Below are positions 54,474 through 63,855 of a DNA stretch of 64,000 bases, in pieces. The notes beneath the pieces were generated by a model. That model searched no databases. It was not told the origin of the DNA and saw nothing but the letters and a program-made list of their open reading frames with translations. Where the stretch lies: the NCBI RefSeq assembly GCF_013408245.1, contig NZ_JACBYS010000003.1:124001-188000 (forward strand), in the 5' to 3' direction. The position numbers were made by a program, and so were the translations under genes. Numbering within the stretch: position 1 is the first letter of the stretch; every line of letters begins with the position of its first letter. The DNA comes from Duganella sp. 1224 (lineage in GTDB: Bacteria; Pseudomonadota; Gammaproteobacteria; Burkholderiales; Burkholderiaceae_D).

Positions 54474-56456
54474 TCAGAACGTGTAGCGCGCCGACAGCTT
54501 CAGTTGGCGGCCGTCGGCCGGATAAATGCCGCCCTTGCAGGCGAAGGCCTGCGAGTAGTAGTGCTTGTCCGCCAGGTTCTGGCCCGACACCGCCCACTCC
54601 CAGCGGCCGAAGGTGCGCGCATAGCGCGCGTCCAGCGTGGTGAAGGATGGCATCTCGCCGGCGCAGCTGTTGTCGAAGTCCGAACCGTAGCGCTGCTTGT
54701 CCACCCACTGCGCGCCGATGTCGGCGGTCTGGCCGCTGGCCGGGGTCCAACTCAGGCGCGCGGTCAGCGTGTTCTTCGGCACCAGCACCATTTCGCGGCC
54801 GTCGTTGACGCCGTCGCGGAACGTGGCCTGCACGTGCTGGTAGTGGGCGTTGACGGTCCAGGCGGCGGCGAGGCGCTGTTCCGCGTCCAGCTCCAAGCCT
54901 TGGCGGCGCGTCGGGTCCAGATTGGTGTTGGCGCCGAAGCCAAAGTTCGCGGTCGGATCGTAGAAGATCTCGTTGGTCAAGTTGTGGCGGAACACGCGCG
55001 CGGTGAGCTTTTGCGTGGCGGTGGCGTAGCTCGCGCCCAGCTCCATGTCGTGCGACTGCTGCGGCGCCAGCGCCTTGTTGATCACCGGAGTGACGGCGTT
55101 TTCATCGACGTTGGCCACACGGTAGCTCTGCCCCAGCTTGCCGAACACGGTCAGCGCGGACACCGGCATGTAGCTGGCCTGCAGCTCCCACGCGTTCAAG
55201 CCCTGCACCACGTTGTAGGCGGTGGTGGCGTAGTTGAGCGGATCGCTGAAGTCCTTGTCGAACAGCTCGCGGCGCACGCCGGCCGAGACGCGGCCCTCGT
55301 GCGCCGGATCGAAACGCAGCTCGTCGCGCAGGTACAGCGCCTTGGACTTCTGGTTGGCGTCCGCCGCCGAGAAACCGGACACGGTGCTGCGCTCCCACTT
55401 GATGAAGTCGACGCCGGCCACCAGTTCGTTGACCATGCCGCGCAGCGCGCCCAGCTTGCGCACGCGCGGCGAGAACTGCAGCTGCTTGCTGTCGTAGGTG
55501 GAGGTGGACGGTATGCCGCCGAACACATAGGTCGACGCCACCGTCTTCTTGCGGTACGACAGATCGGCCGCGAGGTCGTGGCCGAACAGGCGGTACTGGC
55601 CGAACACGGTCAGGCGGTCGCTGTCGAGCGAGCCGTTGTCGTTGGGCGTCAGCGTCTGGCGCGGATTGGCGTTGAACTGCGCCTCGGTCAACGAGCCGGC
55701 GAAGCGCATGTCCTGGCGCGCGCCTTCGTAGCGGAAGCCGGCGCGGTCGTAGTCGTTGGCGAACCACTGGGCGCCGCCGCTGAAGTGGGTCTGCTTGAAG
55801 GCGTTGTTGTCGCGGTAGTTATCGGTGCGCTGGCGGTCCAGCGTGGCGTCGGCGGCGAAGCCGTCCCAGGCCTGGGCGGCCGACACGCGCGCCTCGCCGG
55901 CGTGGAACTGGCCGCCTTCCAGGAACACGCTGCCACGGCTGCTGTACTGGCCGGGGCGCTTGGTGACGATGTTGATCACGCCGCCGGTGGCGCCATCGCC
56001 GTACAACACGCTGGCGCCGCCGCGCAGGATTTCGATGCGCTCGACGGTATCGATCGGGATGGTCGACAGGATGGCGTTGCTCAGTTCATTTTCCGACAGG
56101 CGCACGCCGTCCACCACGATCACCAGGTTCTGGCTGCTGTTGGTGCCGAAGCCGCGCAGGTCGAGGCCATAATCCGGGCTGCCGTCCAGGCTCTGGCGGC
56201 CGTAGACGCCGCCGATCTTGCGGATGGCGGCGTTGACGTCGCCGGCGCCGGCGCGGCGGATCTCGTCGGCGCTGATGATGGTGGCGCCGATGGGCGCAAG
56301 CGATGGGTCGGCGTCGAAGCGGGCGCCGGTGACCACCACCGAGGTCAGGGCCTGGCCGGCCTGCGCGGCATCGTCGGCGTGGGCGGCAAGAGGCGCGGCA
56401 AAGCACAGGGAAACGGCGGCGGCCAGCAGGCGCGGGCGGAATACGGAGGCGTTCAT
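54474..56456 (-). CDS. TonB-dependent receptor, probable cobalamin receptor (BtuB-like)
   Basis: A 660-residue outer-membrane barrel. Signal peptide MNASVFRPRLLAAAVSLCFA; plug domain with IGGVYGRQSLDGSPDYGLDL, IVVDGVRLSENELSNAILST and IEILRGGASVLYGDGATGGV; then a 22-strand barrel ending in the aromatic residue of KLSARYTF. A TonB box (LTSVVVTG) lies near the mature N terminus. The start at 56456 is chosen because the 98-residue in-frame upstream extension is the cobalamin riboswitch. That riboswitch is the main reason to call the substrate vitamin B12 or a related corrinoid. Confidence 0.9.
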   Translation of the reverse strand: MNASVFRPRLLAAAVSLCFAAPLAAHADDAAQAGQALTSVVVTGARFDADPSLAPIGATIISADEIRRAGAGDVNAAIRKIGGVYGRQSLDGSPDYGLDLRGFGTNSSQNLVIVVDGVRLSENELSNAILSTIPIDTVERIEILRGGASVLYGDGATGGVINIVTKRPGQYSSRGSVFLEGGQFHAGEARVSAAQAWDGFAADATLDRQRTDNYRDNNAFKQTHFSGGAQWFANDYDRAGFRYEGARQDMRFAGSLTEAQFNANPRQTLTPNDNGSLDSDRLTVFGQYRLFGHDLAADLSYRKKTVASTYVFGGIPSTSTYDSKQLQFSPRVRKLGALRGMVNELVAGVDFIKWERSTVSGFSAADANQKSKALYLRDELRFDPAHEGRVSAGVRRELFDKDFSDPLNYATTAYNVVQGLNAWELQASYMPVSALTVFGKLGQSYRVANVDENAVTPVINKALAPQQSHDMELGASYATATQKLTARVFRHNLTNEIFYDPTANFGFGANTNLDPTRRQGLELDAEQRLAAAWTVNAHYQHVQATFRDGVNDGREMVLVPKNTLTARLSWTPASGQTADIGAQWVDKQRYGSDFDNSCAGEMPSFTTLDARYARTFGRWEWAVSGQNLADKHYYSQAFACKGGIYPADGRQLKLSARYTF

Positions 56457-56469
56457 GCGTGAGTCGTTT

Positions 56470-56680
56470 TCAAAAGAGGCATCCGCCTGCGTCCCCGCAA
56501 GCTGGATGGGTACGGAAGCCGCGCGCGGCCTCCCCTGGTCTGGCCGATATCCGGGCTGGCACGGCGATGACGCCGGCGTTACCGTTGCGGGGGCAGCACA
56601 CCTTGGCCGGCGCGCGAGGGCGGCAGCGGCTTTGTGTTTCCCGTTTAACCTCGCCTGCTTGCGCAGGGCGGGCACCAGAA
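56470..56680 (-). promoter_or_regulatory. Cobalamin (B12) riboswitch
   Basis: On the minus strand the leader reads, in order, GGTGCC (box near 56671), a GCGCAAGC stem, TTAAACGGGAA, then GCTGCCCCCGCAACGGTAA (the B12 box core), then AGCCCGGATATCGGCC, and a final GC-rich hairpin before the start. These are the conserved cobalamin riboswitch elements in the right order. ATTATA on the plus strand (56688-56693) is a TATAAT -10 just upstream. Binding of adenosylcobalamin would reduce expression of the receptor. Confidence 0.92.
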
Positions 56681-56814
56681 CTGCGGCATTATACGTTACC
56701 CGCCTGACAAGGGGCCGGCGCCGATCATTCAGCATTTCGATATGATCCATCTATATTTACCGCATTGATGGCGGCGGCCGGCGTCCTTATAGTGCAAGGT
56801 GAAAGGAATACACC

Positions 56815-57621
56815 ATGAAACTACCCACCTATTTCCTGTCCCATGGCGGCGGCCCGTGGCCGTTCATGATGGACCAGGTTGGCCATCTGTACGCCAAATT
56901 GGACGCCTCGCTGCGCGACATTCCGCGCCAGATCGGTGTGACGCCGAAGGCGCTGCTGGTCATCACCGCGCACTGGGAAGGGCGCGACTTCATGCTGTCG
57001 TCGTCGCCGCGGCCGCCGATGATTTACGACTACGGCGGTTTTCCGCCGCACACCTACGAGGTGCAGTACGCCGCGCCGGGCTCGCCGGCACTGGCGGCGC
57101 AGGTCAAGGGGTTGCTGGAGGCCGGCGGTCACACGGCGGTGCTGGATCCGCAGCGCGGGTTTGACCATGGCACGTTCAGCGCGCTGTATCCGGTGTATCC
57201 GAACGCGGATGTGCCGATCGTGCAGCTGTCGCTGCGGCATGGGCTGGATCCGGCGGAGCACCTGGCGGTAGGACGCTTGCTGGCGCCGTTGCGCGAGCAA
57301 GGTGTGCTGATCGTGGGCAGCGGGCTGAGTTTCCACAATCTGCGCGCGTTCAATGCGGCCGGGGCGTCGGCCTCGCACGCGTTCGACCAGTGGCTGCGCC
57401 AGACCATGGCCTTGCCGCCGGCCGAACGCAGCGCGCAGTTGATGCAGTGGCAACAGGCGCCGGCGGCGCGCATGGCGCACCCGCGCGAAGAGCATCTGTT
57501 GCCGCTGATGGTGGCGCTGGGCGCGGCGGAGCAGGAAGCGGCGGCCATGCCGTATCACGAGGACGCCTTTATGGGGGGGCTGGCCGTCAGCAGTTTCCGC
57601 TTCGGGCAAGCTGCAGCGTAA
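56815..57621 (+). CDS. ygiD: LigB-type extradiol dioxygenase (4,5-DOPA dioxygenase-like)
   Basis: A 268-residue protein of the class III extradiol dioxygenase superfamily. Metal ligand histidines are in FLSHGGGPWPFMMD and ITAHWEG, with a third His in GLSFHNLRAFN, and Tyr/His in DHGTFSALYPVYPNADVPIV. Members cleave catechol-type rings, as DODA enzymes cleave DOPA; YgiD also is described as a zinc protein with DODA activity. GAAAGGAATACACC precedes the ATG. Confidence 0.88.
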   Translation: MKLPTYFLSHGGGPWPFMMDQVGHLYAKLDASLRDIPRQIGVTPKALLVITAHWEGRDFMLSSSPRPPMIYDYGGFPPHTYEVQYAAPGSPALAAQVKGLLEAGGHTAVLDPQRGFDHGTFSALYPVYPNADVPIVQLSLRHGLDPAEHLAVGRLLAPLREQGVLIVGSGLSFHNLRAFNAAGASASHAFDQWLRQTMALPPAERSAQLMQWQQAPAARMAHPREEHLLPLMVALGAAEQEAAAMPYHEDAFMGGLAVSSFRFGQAAA

Positions 57622-57623
57622 GC

Positions 57624-57688
57624 TTGGGGACAGACCACGTTTTTGCAATTTTTGTTCCAAAAATTGCAAAAACGTGGTCTGTCCCCAA
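57624..57688. repeat. Perfect 31-bp inverted repeat with 3-base loop
   Basis: Arms 57624-57654 and 57658-57688 are exact complements. Outer part is TTGGGGACAGACCACG, inner part is A/T-rich (TTTTTGCAATTTTTG). It lies between convergent genes and could end transcription from both sides. It differs from the GGGGTCTGACCCC family but has the same size of GC-rich ends (GGGGACAGACC), so may be another mobile palindrome. Confidence 0.9.
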
Positions 57689-57705
57689 CGGCTTCAACGG
57701 GCTTA

Positions 57706-58656
57706 TCAGGTACCGCGCTTGCCGTTGGCGGCAGCGCGGGCTTTTTCGGCGGCGATGGCGGCTTTTTCGGCGGCCTTTTCCGCCATCTCGGCTTCGTGCT
57801 GCGCCAGCCGCACCTGGCGTGTCTCCGGCGTCTCCAGCGAGATGCGCCCCAGCGCGCCGCTGCGGTAGTCGCCCAGGAAGGTGTGCGCCGCCTTTTCGTA
57901 ATCCAGGTCGCCGCCGCGCTGGCGGAAGCCGCGCTTGACGCCGATCCCTTCCACCACGCCTATCGCGTCCATCTTGTCGATGTCCTTGAAACCGTAGCGC
58001 GCCACCAGCAGCGCCGGGTAGTGCACCAGCAATTCGCCGGCCAGGAATTCGGCCACTTCCTCTTCAATCAGCGCGTTCGAGCCGATCGCGTGGCTGGCGG
58101 CCAGCATCAGGCCGTCGCTCGGCAGCGCGATCTTCGGCCACAGCATGCCGGGCGTGTCGACCAGCACGGTGTTTTTGTCCAGGTACAGCTTCTGCTGCTG
58201 CTTGGTCACCGCCGGCTCGTCGCCGACCTTGGCCACGCGCTTTTTCAGCAGCGCGTTCATCAGCGTCGATTTGCCGACGTTGGGAATGCCCATGATCATG
58301 ATGCGCAGCGGCTTGGTCGGCACGCCGCGGTGCGGCGCCAGCTGCTTGGCCAGTTCCGGGATGCGGGCGACGTCGGCCGGCTTCTTGGTGGTCATGGCAT
58401 AGGCCGTCACGCCGTCCTGCGCGTTGTAGTAGGCGCTCCAGGCGGCGGTGGCGTCGGGGTCGGCCAGGTCGATCTTGTTGAGGATCTTCAGGCACGGACG
58501 CTGACGGAACTTGCGCAGCTCCTCCACCATCGGGTTGGTGCTGGCCTCGGGCAGGCGCGCGTCGACCACTTCGATCACCAGATCGGTGTTCTCCATCTGC
58601 TCCGCCGCCTTCTTCCTGGCGGCGTTCATATGCCCCGGGTACCATTGTATCGACAT
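57706..58656 (-). CDS. ylqF: Ribosome biogenesis GTPase YlqF
   Basis: A 316-residue circularly permuted GTPase: G4 motif NKID (60-63) comes before G1 GIPNVGKS (123-130) and G3 DTPG (167-170). IQWYPGHMNAARKKAAEQME at the start is the YlqF signature. It helps 50S subunit assembly. The C-terminal 40 residues are an Ala/Lys-rich helical tail (AEKAAEKAAIAAEKARAAAN). Confidence 0.94.
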   Translation of the reverse strand: MSIQWYPGHMNAARKKAAEQMENTDLVIEVVDARLPEASTNPMVEELRKFRQRPCLKILNKIDLADPDATAAWSAYYNAQDGVTAYAMTTKKPADVARIPELAKQLAPHRGVPTKPLRIMIMGIPNVGKSTLMNALLKKRVAKVGDEPAVTKQQQKLYLDKNTVLVDTPGMLWPKIALPSDGLMLAASHAIGSNALIEEEVAEFLAGELLVHYPALLVARYGFKDIDKMDAIGVVEGIGVKRGFRQRGGDLDYEKAAHTFLGDYRSGALGRISLETPETRQVRLAQHEAEMAEKAAEKAAIAAEKARAAANGKRGT

Positions 58657-58778
58657 GCTCTGACCTTCAAAAACGTTCTGACAACCCGCTATTTTACCTG
58701 CTAACCGGGGCGGGATTCGTTTATCATGGGTCGCCTTACTTTATAACTTACACAAACAACAACTCCGGAGTGCTGAAG

Positions 58779-60767
58779 ATGAGCATAGCTGCACCGTCCA
58801 ACCCGAAGGAAATCACCCTGCGCGGGATAATTCTGGGCATTCTGATTACGCTGATATTTACCGCCGCCCAGGTCTACCTGGGCCTGAAGGTCGGCCTGAC
58901 CTTCGCCACCTCGATCCCGGCCGCGGTGATCTCGATGGCCCTGCTGAGCGCGTTCAAGGACGCCACCATTCAGGAAAACAACATCGTCCAGACCATCGCC
59001 TCGGCGGCCGGCACGCTGGCGTCGGTGATTTTCGTGCTGCCCGGCCTGCTGATGATCGGCTGGTGGGCGCACGTGCCGTTCTGGCCGACCTTTGGCGCCT
59101 GCGCCGTCGGCGGCGTGCTGGGCGTGATGTACACGGTGCCGCTGCGGCGCGCGCTGGTGTCGCAGTCCAACCTGCCCTATCCGGAGGGCGTGGCGGCGGC
59201 CGAGGTGCTGAAGGTCGGCATGGCCTCGCGCGAGGGCGCCAAGGAGGGCAAGGCCGGCCTGCGCGCGGTGATCTGGGGCGCGCTGACGTCGGCCCTGTTC
59301 GCCGCCGGCGCGGCCGCCAAGCTGCTGGCGGCCGAGGTGGCGATCTACTTCCGTACCGGCGCCGGCGCCACCGGCCTCGGCGCGTCGAGCTCGCTCGCGC
59401 TGATCGGCGCCGGTCACCTGATGGGCATCACCGTCGGCGTTGCCATGGGCGTGGGCACCATCATCGCCTGGGGCATCCTGGTGCCGCTGATGACCTCGCT
59501 GACGCCGGCCGCCGCCGGCGTCGACGCCGCCGGCCAGGCGCTGGGCGTCTGGTCGACGCAGGTGCGCATGATCGGCGCCGGCGTCATCGGCATCGCCGCC
59601 ATCATCACGCTGGCCGGCCTGGCCAAGCCCATCCTGGGCGGCCTGAAGTCGGCGATGGAGACCGCGCGCAAGGCCAAACTGGACGGCGCGGTGCTGGACC
59701 GCACCGAACTGGACATGCCGATCTTCATCGTCGGCCTGGTGACGCTGATCGCGCTGGTGCCGGCCGGCTGGCTGCTGGCCAGCTTCCTGCAAGGCGGCGT
59801 GCTGGCCGCGCTGACGGCGCCGCTGGTGGCGGTGGGCGTGGCTTATATCCTGATCGCCGGCATCTTCGCCGCTGCCGTGTGCGGCTACATGGCCGGCCTG
59901 ATCGGCTCGTCGAACTCGCCGGTGTCCGGCATCGCCATCCTGACCATCCTTGGCGCCGCGCTCAGCGTCGGCTTTGTCGGCCGCAGCATCATGGGGCCGG
60001 AAGTGGCGCAGGCGCTGATCGCCTTCGCACTGTTCGTCACCACCGTGGTGCTGGCGGTGGCGGTGATCGGCAACGACAACCTGCAGGATCTGAAGACCGG
60101 CCAGCTGGTCAACGCCACGCCGTGGAAACAGCAGGTCGGCCTGCTGATCGGCGTGGCCGCCGGCTCGTGCGTGGTGCCGCCGGTACTGGAGCTGCTGAAC
60201 CACGCCAACGGCTTCGTCGGCGCGCCCAACCTGGACGCCATCTCCAACGAGCCGCTGGCGGCGCCGCAGGCGCTGCTGATCTCGACGCTGGCCAAGGGCG
60301 TCATCGGCGGCGACCTGAACTGGGGCTTGCTCGGCTACGGCGTGCTGATCGGCCTGGGCCTGGTGCTGATCAACTTCGCGCTGAAGAAAGCCAGCAACGA
60401 CAAGTACAGCCTGCCGCCGCTGGGCGTCGGCCTGGCGATCTACCTGCCAAGCGCGGTGATCACGCCGGTGGTGATCGGCGCCGTCACCGGCTGGCTGTTC
60501 GACCGCGCGGTGGAAAAACGCGCCGGCGGCGAGTCGGCCAAGCGCATCGGCGTGCTGGTGATGTCCGGCTTCATCGTCGGCGAGAGCCTGTTCAACGTCG
60601 CGCTGGCCGGGCTGATCGTGTTGTCCGGCAAGGGCGAGCCGCTGGCCATCGCCAGCGGCATGGGCGAAGGCACCACCATGACCGCCGCCCTGATCGTCGG
60701 CACCGCCATCGTCTGGGGCCTGTACCGCTGGTCGGCCAAAAATGGCCAGGCCGTGCATCAGCAATGA
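58779..60767 (+). CDS. OPT family oligopeptide transporter
   Basis: A 662-residue membrane protein with about sixteen hydrophobic segments. LRGIILGILITLIFTAAQVY, NNIVQTIASAAGTLASVIFV, NLPYPEGVAAAEVLKVG and GLIGSSNSPVSGIAILTILG are OPT signatures. It likely moves peptides or metal chelates by proton symport. The ATG at 58779 follows CCGGAG. The bacterial type here is compatible with peptide uptake, but no gene beside it settles the substrate. Confidence 0.93.
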   Translation: MSIAAPSNPKEITLRGIILGILITLIFTAAQVYLGLKVGLTFATSIPAAVISMALLSAFKDATIQENNIVQTIASAAGTLASVIFVLPGLLMIGWWAHVPFWPTFGACAVGGVLGVMYTVPLRRALVSQSNLPYPEGVAAAEVLKVGMASREGAKEGKAGLRAVIWGALTSALFAAGAAAKLLAAEVAIYFRTGAGATGLGASSSLALIGAGHLMGITVGVAMGVGTIIAWGILVPLMTSLTPAAAGVDAAGQALGVWSTQVRMIGAGVIGIAAIITLAGLAKPILGGLKSAMETARKAKLDGAVLDRTELDMPIFIVGLVTLIALVPAGWLLASFLQGGVLAALTAPLVAVGVAYILIAGIFAAAVCGYMAGLIGSSNSPVSGIAILTILGAALSVGFVGRSIMGPEVAQALIAFALFVTTVVLAVAVIGNDNLQDLKTGQLVNATPWKQQVGLLIGVAAGSCVVPPVLELLNHANGFVGAPNLDAISNEPLAAPQALLISTLAKGVIGGDLNWGLLGYGVLIGLGLVLINFALKKASNDKYSLPPLGVGLAIYLPSAVITPVVIGAVTGWLFDRAVEKRAGGESAKRIGVLVMSGFIVGESLFNVALAGLIVLSGKGEPLAIASGMGEGTTMTAALIVGTAIVWGLYRWSAKNGQAVHQQ

Positions 60768-60805
60768 CGCAACAAACTAACTATTGCAAATAGACAAATA
60801 AATAA

Positions 60806-60834
60806 TTGCCATTTATGATAGCGTAATTGCTAAT
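60806..60834 (+). promoter_or_regulatory. Candidate promoter of the S9 peptidase gene
   Basis: TTGCCA (60806-60811), 17 bases and GCTAAT (60829-60834). The AT-rich run is fifteen bases before the GTG start, so the leader would be very short. Confidence 0.4.
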
Positions 60835-60849
60835 CATAAAGGGCATATT

Positions 60850-62841
60850 GTGACGCTACGCTGTCTGACCTCCCTGTTGCTGGCCAGCGCCCTGCTGGCC
60901 AGCCCCGCGTTCGCCGTACCGGGCGCTGAAAGCTTCTTCCGCACGCCCAAAGTCAGCCATGTCGCCCTGTCCCCCAAGGGCGGCTATGTCGCCATGGTGA
61001 CCACGCTGCCCGGCGGCGTCAGCGTGCTGAGCGTGCATGACACGGCCGACGTGGCGCGCGCCACCAACATTATCCGGACCTCCAGCGAGGAAGTGATTTA
61101 CGCCGTCCACTGGATCAACGAGAAGCGCATCGGCTTCACCGTCAAGAACCGCCGCATCGAATTCGACGGCAATCTGGACGAGCTGGCGGCCGACCGCGAT
61201 GGCAGCAACGTCGCCCACCTCATCACCGGCAACTGGAACCACCAGCAGGACACCACCGGCAGCTTCATCACCAACAAGCTGCTCACCGCCGACTACGCGT
61301 TCTTCGACGTGCTGCATGACGGCTCGGACGATATCCTGCTGAAGAAGTATTACTGGAACAATACCGACGCGACGCCCGACCACGCGCGCCTGTTCCGCCT
61401 GAACACCCGCACCCGCCAGCTGAGCGGGCTGGAAGGCTCGCAGCCGACCTCGGTGCAGGACTGGCTCACCGACAACCGCGGCATGGCGCGCGTATCATGG
61501 TCGCAGCAGAAGGGCCGCTGCATCAGCCATTACCGCACCGACCTGGCCGCGCCATGGCGCGAGCTGGACAACAGCGAATGCCTGCTCGGCGGCGGCTTCA
61601 CGCCGGCCTTCTTCGATGGCGACGACGCGCTGTACGTGCGCGCCGACCACCAGGGCTACGGCGCGCTGTTCCGCTACGACCTGAAGACGATGAAGCGCGA
61701 TCCCGAGCCGACCATCTCGGTGCCCGGCTTCGACTACACCGGTACGCCGGTCATCGATTACGCCAGCCGCCGCCTGGTCGGCTTCCACCTGTACACCGAC
61801 GCCGGCACCACCCACTGGCTAAATCCGGCGCTCAAGGCGGACCAGGCCAAAATCGACAGCCTGCTGACCACCACCACCAATACCCTCTACTGCGCCGACG
61901 AGTGCCTGACCGCGCCAGTGCTGCTGGTGGAAGCGGCGTCCGACCGCCAGCCCAGCCAGTTTATTGTCTACCATCGCGCCAGCGGCCAGCTGGAAGGCCT
62001 GGGGCACGCCCATCCGGACATCCAGCCGGCCCAGATGGGCCTGCGCGACTTCCACCGCTACACCGCGCGCGACGGCCGCAACATCCCGGCCTATGTGACG
62101 CTGCCGCCGGACAAGGCCGGCGGTCCGCGTCCGGCGGTGGTGCTGGTGCACGGCGGCCCGGCGGTGCGCGGCGCCACCTGGGAATGGGAGCCGGAGGCGC
62201 AGTTTCTGGCCTCGCGCGGCTACGTGGTGATCCAGCCGGAATTCCGCGGCGGCACCGGTTTCGGCAGCGAGCACTTCAAGGCCGGCCTGCGCCAATGGGG
62301 CCAGTCGATGCAGGACGACCTGGCCGACGCCGCGCAGTGGGCGGTCAAGCAGGGCTGGGCCGACCCCAAGCGCATCGCCATCGTCGGCAGCAGCTACGGC
62401 GGCTATGCCACGCTGATGGGGCTGATCCAGAATCCGGACATCTTCCGTTGCGGCGTGGCCTCGGCCAGCGTCACCGACATCGACCTGATGTTCACCGTGT
62501 CTTATTCGGACGCCTCGCAAGAGTCGCTGAAATACGGCATGCGCACGCTGATCGGCGATCCCGACAACGCCGCCGACGCCGCCCGCTTCCGCGCCCATTC
62601 GCCGATCCTGCGCGCGGCCGAGCTGAAACAGCCGCTGCTGATGGCGCACGGGCTGGAGGACAAGCGCGTGCCGATCGTGCATGCCACCCGCTTCTACGAT
62701 GCCGTCAAGCGCAGCAACCAGAACGTCGAGCTGCTCACCTATCCGAACGAAGGTCACGGCTGGCGCCATGACGATGACCGCATCGCCTTCTGGACCAAGG
62801 TCGAGGGCTTCCTCGCGACCAATCTGCGCGACGCCAGGTAG
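60850..62841 (+). CDS. S9 family (prolyl oligopeptidase-type) secreted peptidase
   Basis: A 663-residue protein starting at GTG (60850). Signal peptide MTLRCLTSLLLASALLASPA, cleavage near AFA. A beta-propeller (to about residue 390) is followed by an alpha/beta hydrolase domain with nucleophile Ser515 in GSSYGG, Asp in HGLEDKRVP and His in NEGHGWRHDD. VVLVHGGPAVRGATWEWEPE and IQPEFRGGTGFGSEH are S9 marks. It probably trims peptides in the periplasm. The OPT transporter gene upstream may supply a pathway for peptide use. Confidence 0.93.
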   Translation: MTLRCLTSLLLASALLASPAFAVPGAESFFRTPKVSHVALSPKGGYVAMVTTLPGGVSVLSVHDTADVARATNIIRTSSEEVIYAVHWINEKRIGFTVKNRRIEFDGNLDELAADRDGSNVAHLITGNWNHQQDTTGSFITNKLLTADYAFFDVLHDGSDDILLKKYYWNNTDATPDHARLFRLNTRTRQLSGLEGSQPTSVQDWLTDNRGMARVSWSQQKGRCISHYRTDLAAPWRELDNSECLLGGGFTPAFFDGDDALYVRADHQGYGALFRYDLKTMKRDPEPTISVPGFDYTGTPVIDYASRRLVGFHLYTDAGTTHWLNPALKADQAKIDSLLTTTTNTLYCADECLTAPVLLVEAASDRQPSQFIVYHRASGQLEGLGHAHPDIQPAQMGLRDFHRYTARDGRNIPAYVTLPPDKAGGPRPAVVLVHGGPAVRGATWEWEPEAQFLASRGYVVIQPEFRGGTGFGSEHFKAGLRQWGQSMQDDLADAAQWAVKQGWADPKRIAIVGSSYGGYATLMGLIQNPDIFRCGVASASVTDIDLMFTVSYSDASQESLKYGMRTLIGDPDNAADAARFRAHSPILRAAELKQPLLMAHGLEDKRVPIVHATRFYDAVKRSNQNVELLTYPNEGHGWRHDDDRIAFWTKVEGFLATNLRDAR

Positions 62842-62844
62842 GCG

Positions 62845-63771
62845 TCAGAGTTCGGCCAGCGCCTTGAGGTGGGCCACCACGCTGCGGCCCAGCGCGGACA
62901 GGTTGTAGCCGCCCTCCAGGCAGCTGACGATGCGGCCCCTGGCGTACAGCCGGGCCACGTCCATCATCTGCTGCGTGATCCAGGCGTAGTCGTCCTCCAC
63001 CAGCCCCATGCCGCCGATGTCGTCCTCGCGGTGGGCGTCGAAGCCGGCCGAGATGAAGATCATCTCCGGCTGGAACGCGTGCAGCGCCGGCAGCCATTGC
63101 TCGGTGACGATCCGCCGCACCACGTCCCCCTTGGTATAGGCCGGCACCGGCACGTTGACCTGGTGGTCGGTGATCGGCTGCGGCTCGCAGTACGGGTACA
63201 GCGGGTGCTGGAAGAAGCTGACCATCAGCGCGCGCGGCTCGTGCCTGAACGCTTCCTCGGTGCCGTTGCCGTGGTGGACGTCGAAGTCGACGATGGCCAC
63301 CCGTTGCAGCCCGCGCACGTCCAGCGCGTGCTTGGCGGCGATGGCGACGTTGTTGAACAGGCAGAAGCCCATCGGCTCGACCGGCCGCGCGTGGTGGCCG
63401 GGCGGGCGCACCGAGCAGAAGGCGTTGTCGATTTCGCCGTCGATGACGGCGTCGGTGGCGGCCACCGCGGCGCCGGCCGCGCGCTGCGCCGCGCGCCAGC
63501 TCCAGGCGTTGAGCGAGGTGTCGCCGTCGATCGGGTAAGTTTCGCCCTCGGCCGGCACGTTGTCGCGCACGATGGCGATGGCGTTGGCGCTGTGGTTGCG
63601 GGCCAGGTCGGCCGGGTCCACCAGCGGCGCCTCGCGGTGGTCCAGCAGGTCGCTGATGTGCGAGCCGATCAGCTGGTCGGCAATCGCTTGCAGGCGCGCC
63701 GGCGACTCGGGATGCCAGTCGCCCATGTCGTGGCGCTGGCAGTCGGGATGGCTGTAGATGGCTGTGCTCAT
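62845..63771 (-). CDS. Histone deacetylase family amidohydrolase
   Basis: A 308-residue protein of the arginase/deacetylase fold. SVRPPGHHARPVEPMGFCLF (catalytic His pair), VAIVDFDVHHGNGTEEAF (Zn-binding Asp and His) and ISAGFDAHREDDIGGMG match. Bacterial members act on acetylated polyamines or related amides. The ATG at 63771 is the start of the conserved IYSHPDCQRHDMGDWHPESP segment; the longer frame to 63960 overlaps the MoxR gene. It is divergent from moxR. Confidence 0.92.
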   Translation of the reverse strand: MSTAIYSHPDCQRHDMGDWHPESPARLQAIADQLIGSHISDLLDHREAPLVDPADLARNHSANAIAIVRDNVPAEGETYPIDGDTSLNAWSWRAAQRAAGAAVAATDAVIDGEIDNAFCSVRPPGHHARPVEPMGFCLFNNVAIAAKHALDVRGLQRVAIVDFDVHHGNGTEEAFRHEPRALMVSFFQHPLYPYCEPQPITDHQVNVPVPAYTKGDVVRRIVTEQWLPALHAFQPEMIFISAGFDAHREDDIGGMGLVEDDYAWITQQMMDVARLYARGRIVSCLEGGYNLSALGRSVVAHLKALAEL

Positions 63772-63855
63772 GTGACTTCGGTGTCTCGTTTTTTTTGCTG
63801 CCGCGAGCGGTTTCTCGCATAGAATCGCTTCAGGCGCTAATCTACCATACATATC

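Noticed and set aside
56457-56750. N-terminal extension of the TonB receptor
   Set aside because: The DNA is the cobalamin riboswitch, and the signal peptide begins at the ATG at 56456.
58701-60764. 687-residue minus-strand frame
   Set aside because: Antisense shadow of the OPT transporter gene, with long runs of Asp, His and Gln and no motif.
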